Positions 1 through 11,257 of a stretch of DNA of 64,000 nt are shown here, one piece after another; position 1 is the first letter of the stretch, and every line of letters begins with the position of its first letter. This stretch comes from Blattamonas nauphoetae. Taxonomy: Eukaryota > Preaxostyla > Oxymonadida. The stretch is from the NCBI GenBank assembly GCA_033064195.1, contig JARBJD010000178.1:1-64000 (forward strand). The letters run 5' to 3'. A program made the position numbers and the translations under genes. The notes below the pieces were generated by a model, which did no database searches, was not told the origin of the DNA, and was given only the letters and a program-made list of their open reading frames with translations.

Positions 1-583
1 CAAATTATTGATTCATCTTATCATTCTCCTATTCTTCATTCTTCTCCTCATTCTCCTAATTCTCAAACTTCCTTTTCAACCTATTGCTCCTCCTTCTCCT
101 ATCCTTTTCTTCTCTCATTCTCCTATTCTTCTCCTCCAAGCTCTCCAATTCTTTTCATTCTGATTCATTTTTCACCTCACCTTTGATAACTATTAAACCA
201 ATACCACCTCGCTCATTCCATACCTGGCTTATCCCCAGGCCTTTGGCCGAACAGGGCTAGCCTAGTACCATCAATGGCCTTGTGTCCGGTACTAGGTTCA
301 CAGCAGGACTTGGTGAGGAGGACAACACTGAAACACTTATTTTCATTCTTTGATTTCTTCATTAGACAATTCCATTGTATATTCTACATTTCTTCTCTTG
401 TATCAACAATCATTCTCTTCCTGTCTCTCATTTTGTAGGTTGTCGATCCTTCACCCAATTTCTCCCTCGAGATTTTGGGTCATTGCACCAAGCATACTTC
501 AGCGGGAAGGAAAATCGATATGACTCAATCCTTCTTAGTTAATTCTTTCTACCAGATTTCCTTTGCAGATAGAGACATTCTTC
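1..583. other. Non-coding flank of the minisatellite
   Basis: No convincing gene is seen. The stretch is pyrimidine-rich with many CTTCT/CATTCT words. It contains one short inverted repeat, CCTAGTACC at 261-269 paired with GGTACTAGG at 288-296, separated by an 18-base loop. The TTG-started open frame that begins near 475 simply runs into the minisatellite and is not taken as a gene. Confidence 0.5.
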
Positions 584-3500
584 CATCGCCACCAAACACC
601 CACTTCGCCCCCATCGCCACCAAACACTCCACTTCTGCCCCATCGCCACCAAACAATTCCACTTCGCCCCCTTCCATCGCCATCACCTCCCAAACACTCC
701 ACTTCGCCCCCATCGCCACCAAACACTCCACTTCGCCCCATCGCCACCAAACACCCACTTGCCCCATCGCCACCAAACACCACTTTGCCCCCCATCGCCA
801 CCAAACACTCCACTCTCGCTCCCCATCGCCACCAAACACTCCACTCTGCCCCCATCGCCACCAAACACTCCACTTCGCTCCCCATCGCCACCAAACACTC
901 CACTTCGCTCTCCATCGCCACCAAACACTCCACTTCGCTCCCCATCGCCACCAAACACTCCACTTCGCTCTCCATCGCCACCAAACACTCCACTTCGCCT
1001 CCATCGCCACCAAACACTCCACTTCGCCTCCATCGCCACCAAACACTCCACTTCGCCCCCATCGCCACCAAACACTCCACTTCGCTCCCCATCGCCACCA
1101 AACACTCCACTTTGCCTCATCGCCACCCAAACACCTGCACTTCGCCCCCATCGCCACCAAACACCCACTCTCGCTCCCCATCGCCACCAAACACTCCACT
1201 TCGCTCCCCATCGCCACCAAACACTCCACTTCGCTCCCCCATCGCCACCAAACACTCCACTTCGCTCCCCATCGCCACCAAACACTCCACTTCGCCCCCA
1301 TCGCCACCAAACACTCCACTTTGCTCTCCATCGCCACCAAACACTCCACTTCGCTCCCATCGCCACCAAACACTCCACTTCGCTCCCATCGCCACCAAAC
1401 ACTCCACTTCTGCCCCCATCGCCACCAAACACTCCACTTTCGCCCCCATCGCCACCAAACACTCCACTTCGCCCCCATCGCCACCAAACACTCCACTTCG
1501 CTCCCCATCGCCACCAAACACTCCACTTCGCTCCCCATCGCCACCAAACACCTGCACTTCGCTCTCCATCGCCACCAAACACTCCACTTCGCTCCCCATC
1601 GCCACCAAACACTCCACTTCGCCCCATCGCCACCAAACACTCCACTTCGCCTCCATCGCCACCAAACACTCCACTTCGCTCCCCATCGCCACCAAACACT
1701 CCACTTCGCTCCCCATCGCCACTAAACACTCCACTTCGCCCCCATCGCCACCAAACACCCACTTCGCCTCCCATCGCCACCAAACACTCCACTTCGCTCC
1801 CCATCGCCACTCAAACACTCCACTTCGCCCTCCATCGCCACCAAACACTCCACTTCGCTCATCGCCACCAAACACTCCACTTCGCCCCCATCGCCACCAA
1901 ACACTCCACTTCGCCCCCATCGCCACCAAACACCTTCGCCTCCATCGCCACCAAACACTCCACTTCGCTCCCCATCGCCACCAAACACCCACTTCGCCTC
2001 CATCGCCACCAAACACTCCACTTCGCTCCCATCGCCACAATTAAACACCCACTTCGCTCCCCATCGCCACCAAACACTTTCGCTCCCCATCGCCACCAAA
2101 CACCCACTTCGCTCCCATCGCCACTAAACACTCCAATTTCGCCCCCATCGCCACTCAAACACCCACTTCGCTCCCCATCGCCACCAAACACTCCACTTCG
2201 CCTCCATCGCCACCAAACACTCCACTCGCCTCCCATCGCCACCAAACACTTTGCCCCCATCGCCACCAAACACCCACTTCGCTCCCCATCGCCACCAAAC
2301 ACTCCGCCTCCATCGCCACCAAACACCCACTTCGCTCCCCATCGCCACTAAACACTCCACTTCGCCCCCATCGCCACCAAACACTCCACTTCGCCTCCAT
2401 CGCCACTAAACACTCCACTTCGCTCCCCATCGCCACCAAACACTCCACTTCGCCCCCATCGCCACCAAACACCCACTTTGCCTCCATCGCCACTAAACAC
2501 TCCACTTCGCTCCCCATCGCCACCAAACACTCCACTTCGCTCTCCATCGCCACCAAACACCCACTTCGCTCCCCTATCGCCACCAAACACTCCACTTTGC
2601 CCCCATCGCCACCAAACACCCACTTCGCTCCCCATCGCCACCAAACACTCCACTTCGCCCCCATCGCCACCAAACACCCACTTCGCCCCCATCGCCACCA
2701 AACACTCCACTTCGCTCCCCATCGCCACCAAACACTCCACTTCGCTCCCATCGCCACCAAACACTCCACTTCGCCCCCATCGCCACCAAACACTCCACTT
2801 CGCTCCCCATCGCCACTAAACACTCCACTTCGCCCCCATCGCCACTCAAACACTCCACTTCGCTCCCCATCGCCACCAAACACTCCGCACTTCGCCCCCA
2901 TCGCCACCAAACACCCACTTTGCCTCCATCGCCACCAAACACCCACTTCGCTCCCCATCGCCACTAAACACTCCACTTCGCTCCCCATCGCCACCAAACA
3001 CCCACTTCGCCCCATCGCCACCAAACACTTCGCTCCCCATCGCCACTAAACACTCCACTTCGCTCCCCATCGCCACCAAACACTCCACGCCTCCATCGCC
3101 ACCAAACACTCCACTTCGCCCCCATCGCCACCAAACACCCACTTCGCCTCCATCGCCACCAAACACCCACTTCGCCCCCATCGCCACCAAACACCCACTT
3201 CGCCCCATCGCCACCAAACACTCCACTTTGCCCTCCATCACACCAAACACCCACTTCGCCTCCATCGCCACCAAACACCCACTTGCTCCCTCCATCGCCA
3301 CCAAACACCCACTTCGCCCCCATCGCCACCAAACACCCACTTCGCCCCCATCGCCACCAAACACCCACTTCGCCCCATCGCCACCAAACACCCACTCGCT
3401 CCCCATCGCCACCAAACACCCACTTCTGCCCCCATCGCCACCAAACACTCCACTTCGCTCCCCATCGCCACCAAACACCTAATTTCGCCCCCATCGCCAC

Positions 3501-5775
3501 CAAACACCCACTTCGCTCCCCCATCGCCACCAAACACTCCACTTCGCCCCCATCGCCACCAAACACCCACTTCGCCTCCATCGCCACCAAACACCTTAAT
3601 TTCGCCCCCATCGCCACCAAACACTCCACTTCGCCCCCATCGCCACCAAACACTTTTCGCCCCCATCGCCACCAAACACCTGCACTCTGCCCCCATCGCC
3701 ACCAAACACTCCACTTCGCTCCCCATCGCCACTCAAACACTCCACTTTGCCCCCATCGCCACCAAACACTCCACTTCGCCCCCATCGCCACCAAACACTC
3801 CACTTCGCTCCCCATCGCCACCAAACACCCACTTCGCCCCCATCGCCACCAAACACTCCACTTCGCTCCCCATCGCCACCAAACACTCCACTTTGCCCCC
3901 ATCGCCACCAAACACCCACTTCGCCTCCATCGCCACCAAACACCCACTTCGCTCCCCATCGCCACCAAACACTCCACTTCGCCCCCATCGCCACCAAACA
4001 CTCCACTTCGCCCCCATCGCCACCAAACACTCCACTTCGCTCCCATCGCCACCAAACACTCCACTTCGCCCCCATCGCCACCAAACACCCACTTCGCCTC
4101 CATCGCCACCAAACACTCCACTTCGCTCCCATCGCCACCAAACACTCCACTTCGCTCCCCATCGCCACCAAACACTCCACTTCGCTCCCATCGCCACCAA
4201 ACACTCCACTTCGCCTCCATCGCCACCAAACACTCCACTTCGCTCCCCATCGCCACCAAACACTCCACTTGCCTCCATCGCCACCAAACACTCCACTTCG
4301 CTCCCCATCGCCACCAAACACCTTCGCTCTCCATCGCCACCAAACACTCCACTTTGCCTCCATCGCCACCAAACACTCCACTTCGCTCCCCATCGCCACC
4401 AAACACTCCACTTCGCTCCCCATCGCCACCAAACACTCCACTTCGCCCCCATCGCCACCAAACACTCCTCGCTCCCCATCGCCACCAAACACTCCACTTC
4501 GCTCCCATCGCCACCAAACACTCCACTTCGCCCCCATCGCCACCAAACACTCCACTTCGCTCCCCATCGCCACCAAACACTCCTCTTCGCTCCCCATCGC
4601 CACCAAACACTCCACTTGCTCCCATCGCCACCAAACACTCCACTTCGCTCCCCATCGCCACCAAACACTCCTCGCTCTCCATCGCCACCAAACACTCTTC
4701 GCTCCCCATCGCCACCAAACACTCCACTTCGCTCCCCATCGCCACCAAACACCTCTTCGCTCCCCATCGCCACCAAACACTCCACTTTGCTCTCCATCGC
4801 CACCAAACACTCCACTTCGCTCCCCATCGCCACCAAACACTCCTCTTCGCTCTCCATCGCCACCAAACACTCCTCTTCGCTCCCCATCGCCACCAAACAC
4901 TCCACTTCGCTCTCCATCGCCACCAAACACTCCACTTCGCTCCCCATCGCCACCAAACACTCCACTTCGCTCCCCATCGCCACCAAACACTCCTCTTCGC
5001 TCTCCATCGCCACCAAACACTCCTCTTCGCTCCCCATCGCCACCAAACACTCCACTTCGCTCCCCATCGCCGCCAAACACTCCTCTTCGCTCCCCATCGC
5101 CACCAAACACTCCACTTTGCTCTCCCATCGCCACCAAACACTCCACTTCGCTCCCCATCGCCACCAAACACTCCACTCTTCGCTCTCCATCGCCACCAAA
5201 CACTCCTCTTCGCTCCCCATCGCCACCAAACACTCCACTTCGCTCTCCATCGCCACCAAACACTCCACTTCGCTCTCCATCGCCACCAAACACTCCTCTT
5301 CGCTCTCCATCGCCACCAAACACTCCTCTTCGCTCCCCATCGCCACCAAACACTCCACTTCGCTCCCCATCGCCACCAAACACTCCTCTTCGCTCTCCAT
5401 CGCCACCAAACACTCCTCTTCGCTCCCCATCGCCACCAAACACTCCACTTCGCTCTCCATCGCCACCAAACACTCCACTTCGCTCTCCATCGCCACCAAA
5501 CACTCCACTTCGCTCTCCATCGCCACCAAACACTCCACTTTGCTCTCCGTCGCCACCAAACACTCCACTTCGCTCTCCATCGCCACCAAACACTCCTCTT
5601 CGCTCCCCATCGCCACCAAACACTCCACTTCGCTCCCCATCGCCACCAAACACTCCACTTCGCTCTCCATCGCCACCAAACACTCCTCTTCGCTCTCCAT
5701 CGCCACCAAACACTCCACTTCGCTCTCCATCGCCACCAAACACTCGTCTTCGCTCCCCATCGCCACCAAGCACTT
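584..5775. repeat. C-rich minisatellite array, unit about 30 bp
   Basis: Roughly 180 tandem units share the core CATCGCCACCAAACACTCCA followed by CTTCGCTCCC or a close variant. In the right part (about 4770-5770) nearly every unit is exactly 30 bp and units alternate between TCCACT and TCCTCT forms. In the left part units vary from about 27 to 31 bp (ACTCCACTT versus ACCCACTT, CTCCCC versus CCCC). The unit has no stop codon in any of the six frames, so long open frames appear on both strands. They are by-products of composition: each is a monotonous decapeptide, different in each frame. The minus strand is G-rich with GGGG runs in most units. Array edges decay into CCATCGCC at the left and CACCAAGCACTTCC at the right. 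Confidence 0.95.
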
Positions 5776-6416
5776 CCTTTTTCTTCCCTTGTCCTCCATC
5801 CATCACCTTTGTCCCTTATCTAACCACAAATCTCCTTCACAACACTCCAAAGTCATTTTTCATTCCTCATTCTTGAAGTCACTTTCATATCTCTTAATCA
5901 CTAACAATCTTAATTCAATCTTGATTATTTCCTTCTCGTTTCCTCTCAGCATCAAAACTTTCTCACAAACAACAAAACGAGTGTCGTGAGGACGATAGTT
6001 GAGAGAACATCGCCAACCGTCATAAGATCATCCCGTCAATTGTTTTTTTCTCAGTCTGATTAGATTTCTGGCGGGAAGATTTTGAAAAAAAACACTTATT
6101 AGCAGCTATTTGAGGTGTGACAAGAGTAGTTGGAGAGAGACAGGAAAAGTTGAAAAAAGAATGGCGACGGTTGGTTTCGATGTAGGCTCGAACTTTTCTA
6201 TGATGTCAAAAATATTAACCCATCTTACATCCTCACTACCCATTCTTTAGATCCATTCTCATTTCATCAATCAATATCAAGTGCAATTTCTCTCTCAATA
6301 CCATCACCAATGCATTTCTAGGAATATATAAGATGACTTTTTTCCACTATAGTTCGAATTCTGGGTCTAGGTGAATAAAAACGGGATTATATATTTTTGA
6401 CGGGTTTGTGGAGGCA
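5776..6416. other. Intergenic, no gene seen
   Basis: AT-rich sequence between the minisatellite and the first beta-helix fragment. No ORF with family character and no clear inverted repeat was seen. Confidence 0.5.
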
Positions 6417-6965
6417 CTATGATAATTGTTGAGCGACCACCAAGTCGGAAAGAGTGATTTCATGGAGTTGGAACGATCCACTTCCACATCTGCTGAAAAC
6501 TAGGGGAGCTGTTCGGAAGGGATTGGCAACTACAATGTCTGTGTGGATCATTTGTGACGTTCCAGAAACAAGGAGAGCAGCTTCATCATTGTGCAGACAG
6601 ATAGTGCAATGGACCGTCACAAAGGAGGACGAGCCATCGATTGTCGCTGTATGTCCATGAAGTTGTTCAATCTGCATCGTCTGGCACGATATTGAGGTGT
6701 TTCTCAGAATCAACATCGAACTGCGATTCGACGCAGAGTTCTCTGAGGTGAGTCTTGTGCCATCTTTCGAGCCAGACAAGGTGTAGTGTCCTCCTACGAG
6801 TGTGAGATCTGTTGCGGTGTAACATCGAGGAAGGCAATTGATTTCACTGTTCAACTGTTTGCCTTCAGAATTGTTCGGTGCAATGAACAGGTCAGAGAGA
6901 CTGTAATGAAGTGTCGGGAATCGATTGCTCAGAATATAACCGAAGAGACAACAAACGAATGGCAT
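6417..6965 (-). CDS. Beta-helix surface-protein fragment
   Basis: 182 residues ending in TAG. The body has short alternating Ser/Thr/Val strands such as LTLVGGHYTLSGSKDG and SSSFVTVHCTICLHND, the style of the parallel beta-helix (polymorphic-membrane-protein-like) proteins that recur in this window at 26.7 kb and 54-64 kb. It is far shorter than those relatives, which run to about a thousand residues or more, and has no visible membrane span or kinase tail. I take it as an N-terminal fragment or remnant. The first Met is at 6965; the first 25 residues are hydrophobic in places (PFVCCLFGYIL) and could be a signal peptide. Function is not established. It may be a stand-alone small secreted protein, but a decayed gene is more likely. 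Confidence 0.45.
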   Translation of the reverse strand: MPFVCCLFGYILSNRFPTLHYSLSDLFIAPNNSEGKQLNSEINCLPRCYTATDLTLVGGHYTLSGSKDGTRLTSENSASNRSSMLILRNTSISCQTMQIEQLHGHTATIDGSSSFVTVHCTICLHNDEAALLVSGTSQMIHTDIVVANPFRTAPLVFSRCGSGSFQLHEITLSDLVVAQQLS

Positions 6966-7182
6966 GAGAAAACGAATATAGGGCTTGATCTGGTTATCTT
7001 GGATTGGGCCAAGCTGACAATATCACGAAGAGAGGAAAGACAGAAAATGAAAACAGCCGCACATTCGAATACGTGAAATGCAACATAGTTGATTAATCAA
7101 GAGAAAGAATGATCAGAGCCGAAATCCAGCTGTCCTCACTTCATCTCCAATCAATCGGCATTCATTATCATCCAACAGCACC

Positions 7183-9050
7183 TTATTTCTTAATCAGAAT
7201 GCTCACAAGCTGAATAATCGTGTATACCAAACAAAAAGCCCCATAAATCAGCCAGATCACAGCCAGCCACGGCCGAGACCACCATCCGCTGTAAGGTGTC
7301 TGATGCTCCGGTTTCGTCTTTCGTCGAGAGTAGGAGTGGAAAAGGGTGGGAATAAAGATGCCAACGAAGATGGAGACGATCCCAGTGAAGCGAACGATCA
7401 AGCCGAGAGAGGGGAAGAAGGAGGAGAGGAAGAGGGGGATAAGGGACATAATAAGGTTGATTCCGAAGAATATGAGGTCGGGGGCTCGTGCTCGGATGGA
7501 TTCTGGAAATAGGCCGATGATGTTGGTCGCCATTGTTGTTGAGACGAGAGGGAACGATGAAAGAAGGTTCATGATTGGAAATAGCATCACAACAAGCTTG
7601 ATAATCGTTGAGAACCAGTTTTCGACGAGCGGGTCTGAAAAAGAGTGAAATGAGGAGGTGGGAAACAAACTGTCTGTGTCTGTCCATCGTTTGAAGCCCT
7701 TCGCTCCATAGTTCGAATAATTCAGGATGACAAACTGGAGAACATCATTTCCGAGGGCTAGCGTCACCAGGCATGCGGTTCTGAGATTTGAGAATGGAGA
7801 TATGATGATCATGACAGAAGAGCTGAATAAGAAACAGAAAAGTGAAAAGTGGACTAAATTGTTTTCGTATGCATCATTCACACCCCATATAGATGATTAG
7901 AACCGTCAAAAGCGAGGCGATCGTCACATGGGCAGCGTGTTTCTTGCCTGGCTTCATCGGCGACAGAATTGTCGGAAGATGGTAACAAACGGTGAATGCA
8001 ACTGAACAGGAAGAAAATAAGGCCGGAAAGCCATTCCATCGGAATTGATACCAGGGGTTGGACTCTGGACCAATCTGTTTCGTGTCCTGCAGCCAGTAAG
8101 CACCGTTGAACGCAAGAGAGATGATGCATGATAGAATGATCGTCCCAAAGGCGACAAAACGGTATATTGTGAAGAAAACTTGAATTTTGGTGAGATATTT
8201 CATTCCGAGGCATTCGATGAAGAAGGCGATGATTCCAAAACCGATCAGAACGAGGTTGTACGTTCGCTGGCAAACGTCGCTTGGATCGGCTTCCATAATG
8301 CACTCACGTTTGTCCCATCGTCCAAGAAAATATCGAACGATCAAATTCGCACTTGTGGAAGCGAACATCGAACCGTAAATCCACATACTCATAATACCAT
8401 ACGCTGCCATTATCAGAGCTATTACAGCTTGTCCGGGACGACCAAAGAAGACACGGCCGACGTCGGTGAAAGAGTACACCGCAAATGTCATTTGGTTGTG
8501 GGTATGGTGGTGTGGAACTTTGTGGACTTTGGAGTATGTCATTCCGCGGGCACGGGCAAGCATTTCAAGAGTCTGGGATGGGTTGGGATGGAGTGGTGAC
8601 GACGAGATTGATGTAGAGAAGAGATAAATGAGGACTGGAATTGACAAACCCATATTGCTCCAAGAATCGAAAATATTGAACAAAAAGACATGAGGAGGAT
8701 GGCTAATATAAGGCCGGAATTGATGAATGTTTTGGGAATGGCTGGGGAGAATGATCACGACGAAACGAGACATACAGAAGAATCCTGCTCCAATACATCC
8801 GTTAACGAGGACACCATACGCAGCGAGTTCTCCGATGACTGATAAGAAAGAAGGTGAAACCAAAATGACAGAGAAAGAGCGATTGATTGTGAATGACGAG
8901 GGAGGAAAAAATAATGATCGAATGAGAACGAAAATAAGAAACAATGATACCATTGACATTGGTTGGATCGGTGTCTTCTTTATACGCAACCAGAGGAAGT
9001 TCTTCTGGAGCAATATTGATGCTTGCATAGCTGTCTGTCTTGACAATCAT
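7183..9050 (-). CDS. Amino acid transporter, AAAP/SLC38-like (possibly TMEM104-like)
   Basis: Five exons can be joined in frame: 9050-8951, 8838-8776, 8741-8650, 8572-7884 and 7822-7183, giving about 527 residues. Introns are 112, 34, 77 and 61 nt, all GT-AG. The first membrane segment after an N-terminal tail reads VIGELAAYGVLVNGCIGAGF, then IPKTFINSGLILAILLMS after the 34-nt intron, matching the opening helices of the AAAP (transmembrane amino acid transporter) family. About ten to eleven hydrophobic spans follow, including YRFVAFGTIILSCIISLAF, CSVAFTVCYHLPTILSP and WLAVIWLIYGAFCLVYTII near the C-terminus. The helices and the VAFTVCYHLPTI motif suggest TMEM104-like members, from memory. It should sit in a plasma or endomembrane and move neutral amino acids; substrate unknown. 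It is divergent from the kinase next to it, about 165 bases apart. Confidence 0.8.
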
Positions 9051-9215
9051 TCTGGAAAAGTCTGAACTGTATGATTACAAATTCGATGACACCAAGCTTT
9101 GTCTGAGTGTCCTCGTTGGAGTCTGCCAAGAACTGGGTTCGCGGAAGATTCCCTTTATTTTTGGATTTCATCGATCGAACATGACACTCAAAGTATTTCA
9201 ATTAGAAAATCACAC

Positions 9216-10459
9216 ATGTCTCTCTTATTCCTTATATCATCCTCAGATCGGGCTGACTCTCGTTTTTATGTTGCCAAGGGAGGACAAGGGACACTGTGGA
9301 GAGTCTTCGAAGTCATCGATGGCGTGGTATGCAAGGAGAGATCTTTTGCGTTGAAGGTCCTCAGACCAGACATCCCAGTCAAGTACTATGACAGAGAAGA
9401 GGCTGCATTGCGCCATGTCAAATCATCCTTTGTTTGTCATCTTGTGGATACTTGCCGAGCACAGCGGATTATCGTCATGAATTGGGTCGACGGATATACT
9501 CTATATCAGATAGAGGAACATACTCGCTGTCGTGTTTCTGGTGTCAGGACAGAAAAACCTGAATGGAATGTCATTCCAGAACATGTATTCTCTTGCTAAG
9601 TGATCGTCTCCAGGCTATCTTCACGATATTGTGTCAATGTCTGCTCGGGATATACTCCATCCATAATTTGGATCTCATGCATCGTGACATTACACCAGGA
9701 AACATCATAATAACTCCCGTCGAAGGCCAACATATCAAAGTTACGATTTGTTTGTTCGTTTTCCGTAACTTTCCATTCTCTCAGGTGATTTAGGCTGTGC
9801 TCGTGAGAATGATGGAGTGGACTTGAGCGACGTTGGTACAACGTATCTCATTTTTCGATCATCCTTTCAGACTTTTTAAGCCTTTAAATGCCAAAGTCAT
9901 GGGACAAAACGTGTATACGGAAAAACGGGACATCTTAGGTCTTGGAAAGACCATGTACTTCATCATGTTTCATGATTACTATCGCGACTATCCGAGGCAG
10001 ATTGCGATTGATACGTCTCGGTATAAATTGGCCAAAACTAAGGAAAATAAAGATAAAGTCTACGATGACGAAGAAGAAGAAGAGGCAGACCTTTTTCCAT
10101 ACTCACCGGAGTTGCTGGAAATTATCGCTCGAATGCTGAACGAAGACGACCTTCCATCTGCCGAGACTCTCCTCAAAACGAAGTATTTGTATCGCTATGC
10201 TCGTCTTGAATGTAAGCTAATGAATGATTCTATCGAACAAAAACTGTGGAGTCAACGTTTGGCGGAATGGAAACCCAACAAAGTTGATTGGGGATCTCCT
10301 CACATCAATGAAGAATATGACAATAAGAGGGTTTATATGAATACAACATCGCAGGACTTCGCCGACCCTGACCAGGTTTATCAAGTGCCGCCATCAGTTT
10401 TGAAGGATCATTCCGAAGTCAAAACCCTTTTTGAGGCTCTCACTAATCACCATCCATAG
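9216..10459 (+). CDS. Protein kinase with three ultrashort introns
   Basis: Four exons join in frame (9216-9584, 9614-9749, 9785-9842, 9871-10459) to about 383 residues. The introns are 29, 35 and 28 nt, each GT...CAG. Kinase landmarks in order: glycine loop VAKGGQGTLWRV, lysine motif FALKVLRP, hinge IVMNWVDGYTLYQ, catalytic loop HRDITPGN, metal-binding DLG (in place of DFG) and the subdomain IX region KRDILGLGKTMYFIMF. The catalytic Lys, Asp and Asn are all present, so activity is plausible. A C-terminal acidic linker (DDEEEEEADLF) and a short helical tail follow. The DLG, and its position right after an intron, depend on correct splicing. I chose ATG 9216; an in-frame ATG at 9099 would add 39 residues of no kinase character. 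Group not assigned. Confidence 0.85.
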
Positions 10460-10662
10460 CACTTTCCACAACATTATTCTCGTTCTCTCGGTGAATATGC
10501 ACCATTCTACGAGTAAAAAGTGAAAATGAGCTCCATTCAGAACAGTTGGACGTTTTTTCCTTTTTTTCACAACTTGAGACACTAATCCAAAAGGAGGCGT
10601 GTGCGGTTGACAATACCAAAGAGAGAAAAGAATGTGGAAAGTGTGAAGTGGCAAATTCTGGT
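10460..10662. other. Convergent intergenic spacer
   Basis: Space between the kinase stop and the 3' end of the minus-strand SPRY-like fragment. Nothing else recognised. Confidence 0.5.
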
Positions 10663-11052
10663 TTATTCATCCATCTTGACAGGAATCGTTCCTCCAACCA
10701 GCTGTGGCTCTTCAGCAACTTCAACTGACTTAATCTCAACTGCATCGTTCTCCCAGAGGATGACCACAGCGAATCGGAAGGGAACTGGGATGTTGGTGAA
10801 GTACACAGGCTGTGTCTCTCCGTCTTGTGACAGTTTCAATGTTCTCTTGCCTTCTCGTCCATCTGCCTCCAACACCACTCGCTGACCGAATTTGTTACAT
10901 TTGCATACTCCGTATTCACTATTCTCTCTGGATTTCTGTCTGTGGCGTCCTGAAGTGATGTTCAACGAATATCCTGCTCCTTCCTTCAGTTTGGTGAAGT
11001 CGGTTGAGAGAGCCTTGTCGCTCAGTCGGGTCTTGTTCAACTTTCTCCACAC
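10663..11052 (-). pseudogene. C-terminal SPRY-like domain fragment, paralogue of the 18.5-20.7 kb gene
   Basis: About 129 residues that match the last third of the coiled-coil gene at 18468-20729: VLEADGREGKRTLKLSQDG, YFTNIPVPFRFAV and a C-terminal VGGTIPVKMDE line up with VMEADGREGKRTLKLSKDG, FFTNIPVPFRFVI and VGGTTPIMIDE. The fold looks like a SPRY/B30.2-type beta sandwich (inference from strand pattern and the TLKLS.DG...FFTNIP signature). The coiled coil and N-terminal part of the longer gene are missing; the sequence upstream to about 11250 is not recognisable as coding. It is probably a truncated duplicate. Confidence 0.6.
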
Positions 11053-11257
11053 ATTGCGTCAATATGTCCATGAGTAGTCACAAAACGGTTCGTTCGAGTT
11101 CTTCTCTGGACCCTTCTTTTTACTGCGTATGCAAATCCATCGTCATTCTGGGCAATGTGAAAAGTTGAAATCTGTGTAATTCTTGAATTGAGTCGAATGG
11201 GAGACGAGGCTGGTGAGGGAAGAGAGCTCTGGCGTGGCGGCAAAGGGATTGACGATT

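Noticed and set aside
261-296. Hairpin CCTAGTACC/GGTACTAGG as a terminator or RNA gene
   Set aside because: Short stem with an 18-base loop, no T-run and no neighbouring gene; chance is likely.
475-5989. Very long open frames on both strands across the minisatellite, up to about 846 codons
   Set aside because: All six frames are open because the repeat unit lacks stops in every frame; products are monotonous and change frame with unit length. No independent coding signal.
7635-7666. A 32-nt intron in the last transporter exon
   Set aside because: It has GT...CAG borders, but removing it would break the frame to the following conserved helices; the unspliced frame stays open to the stop.
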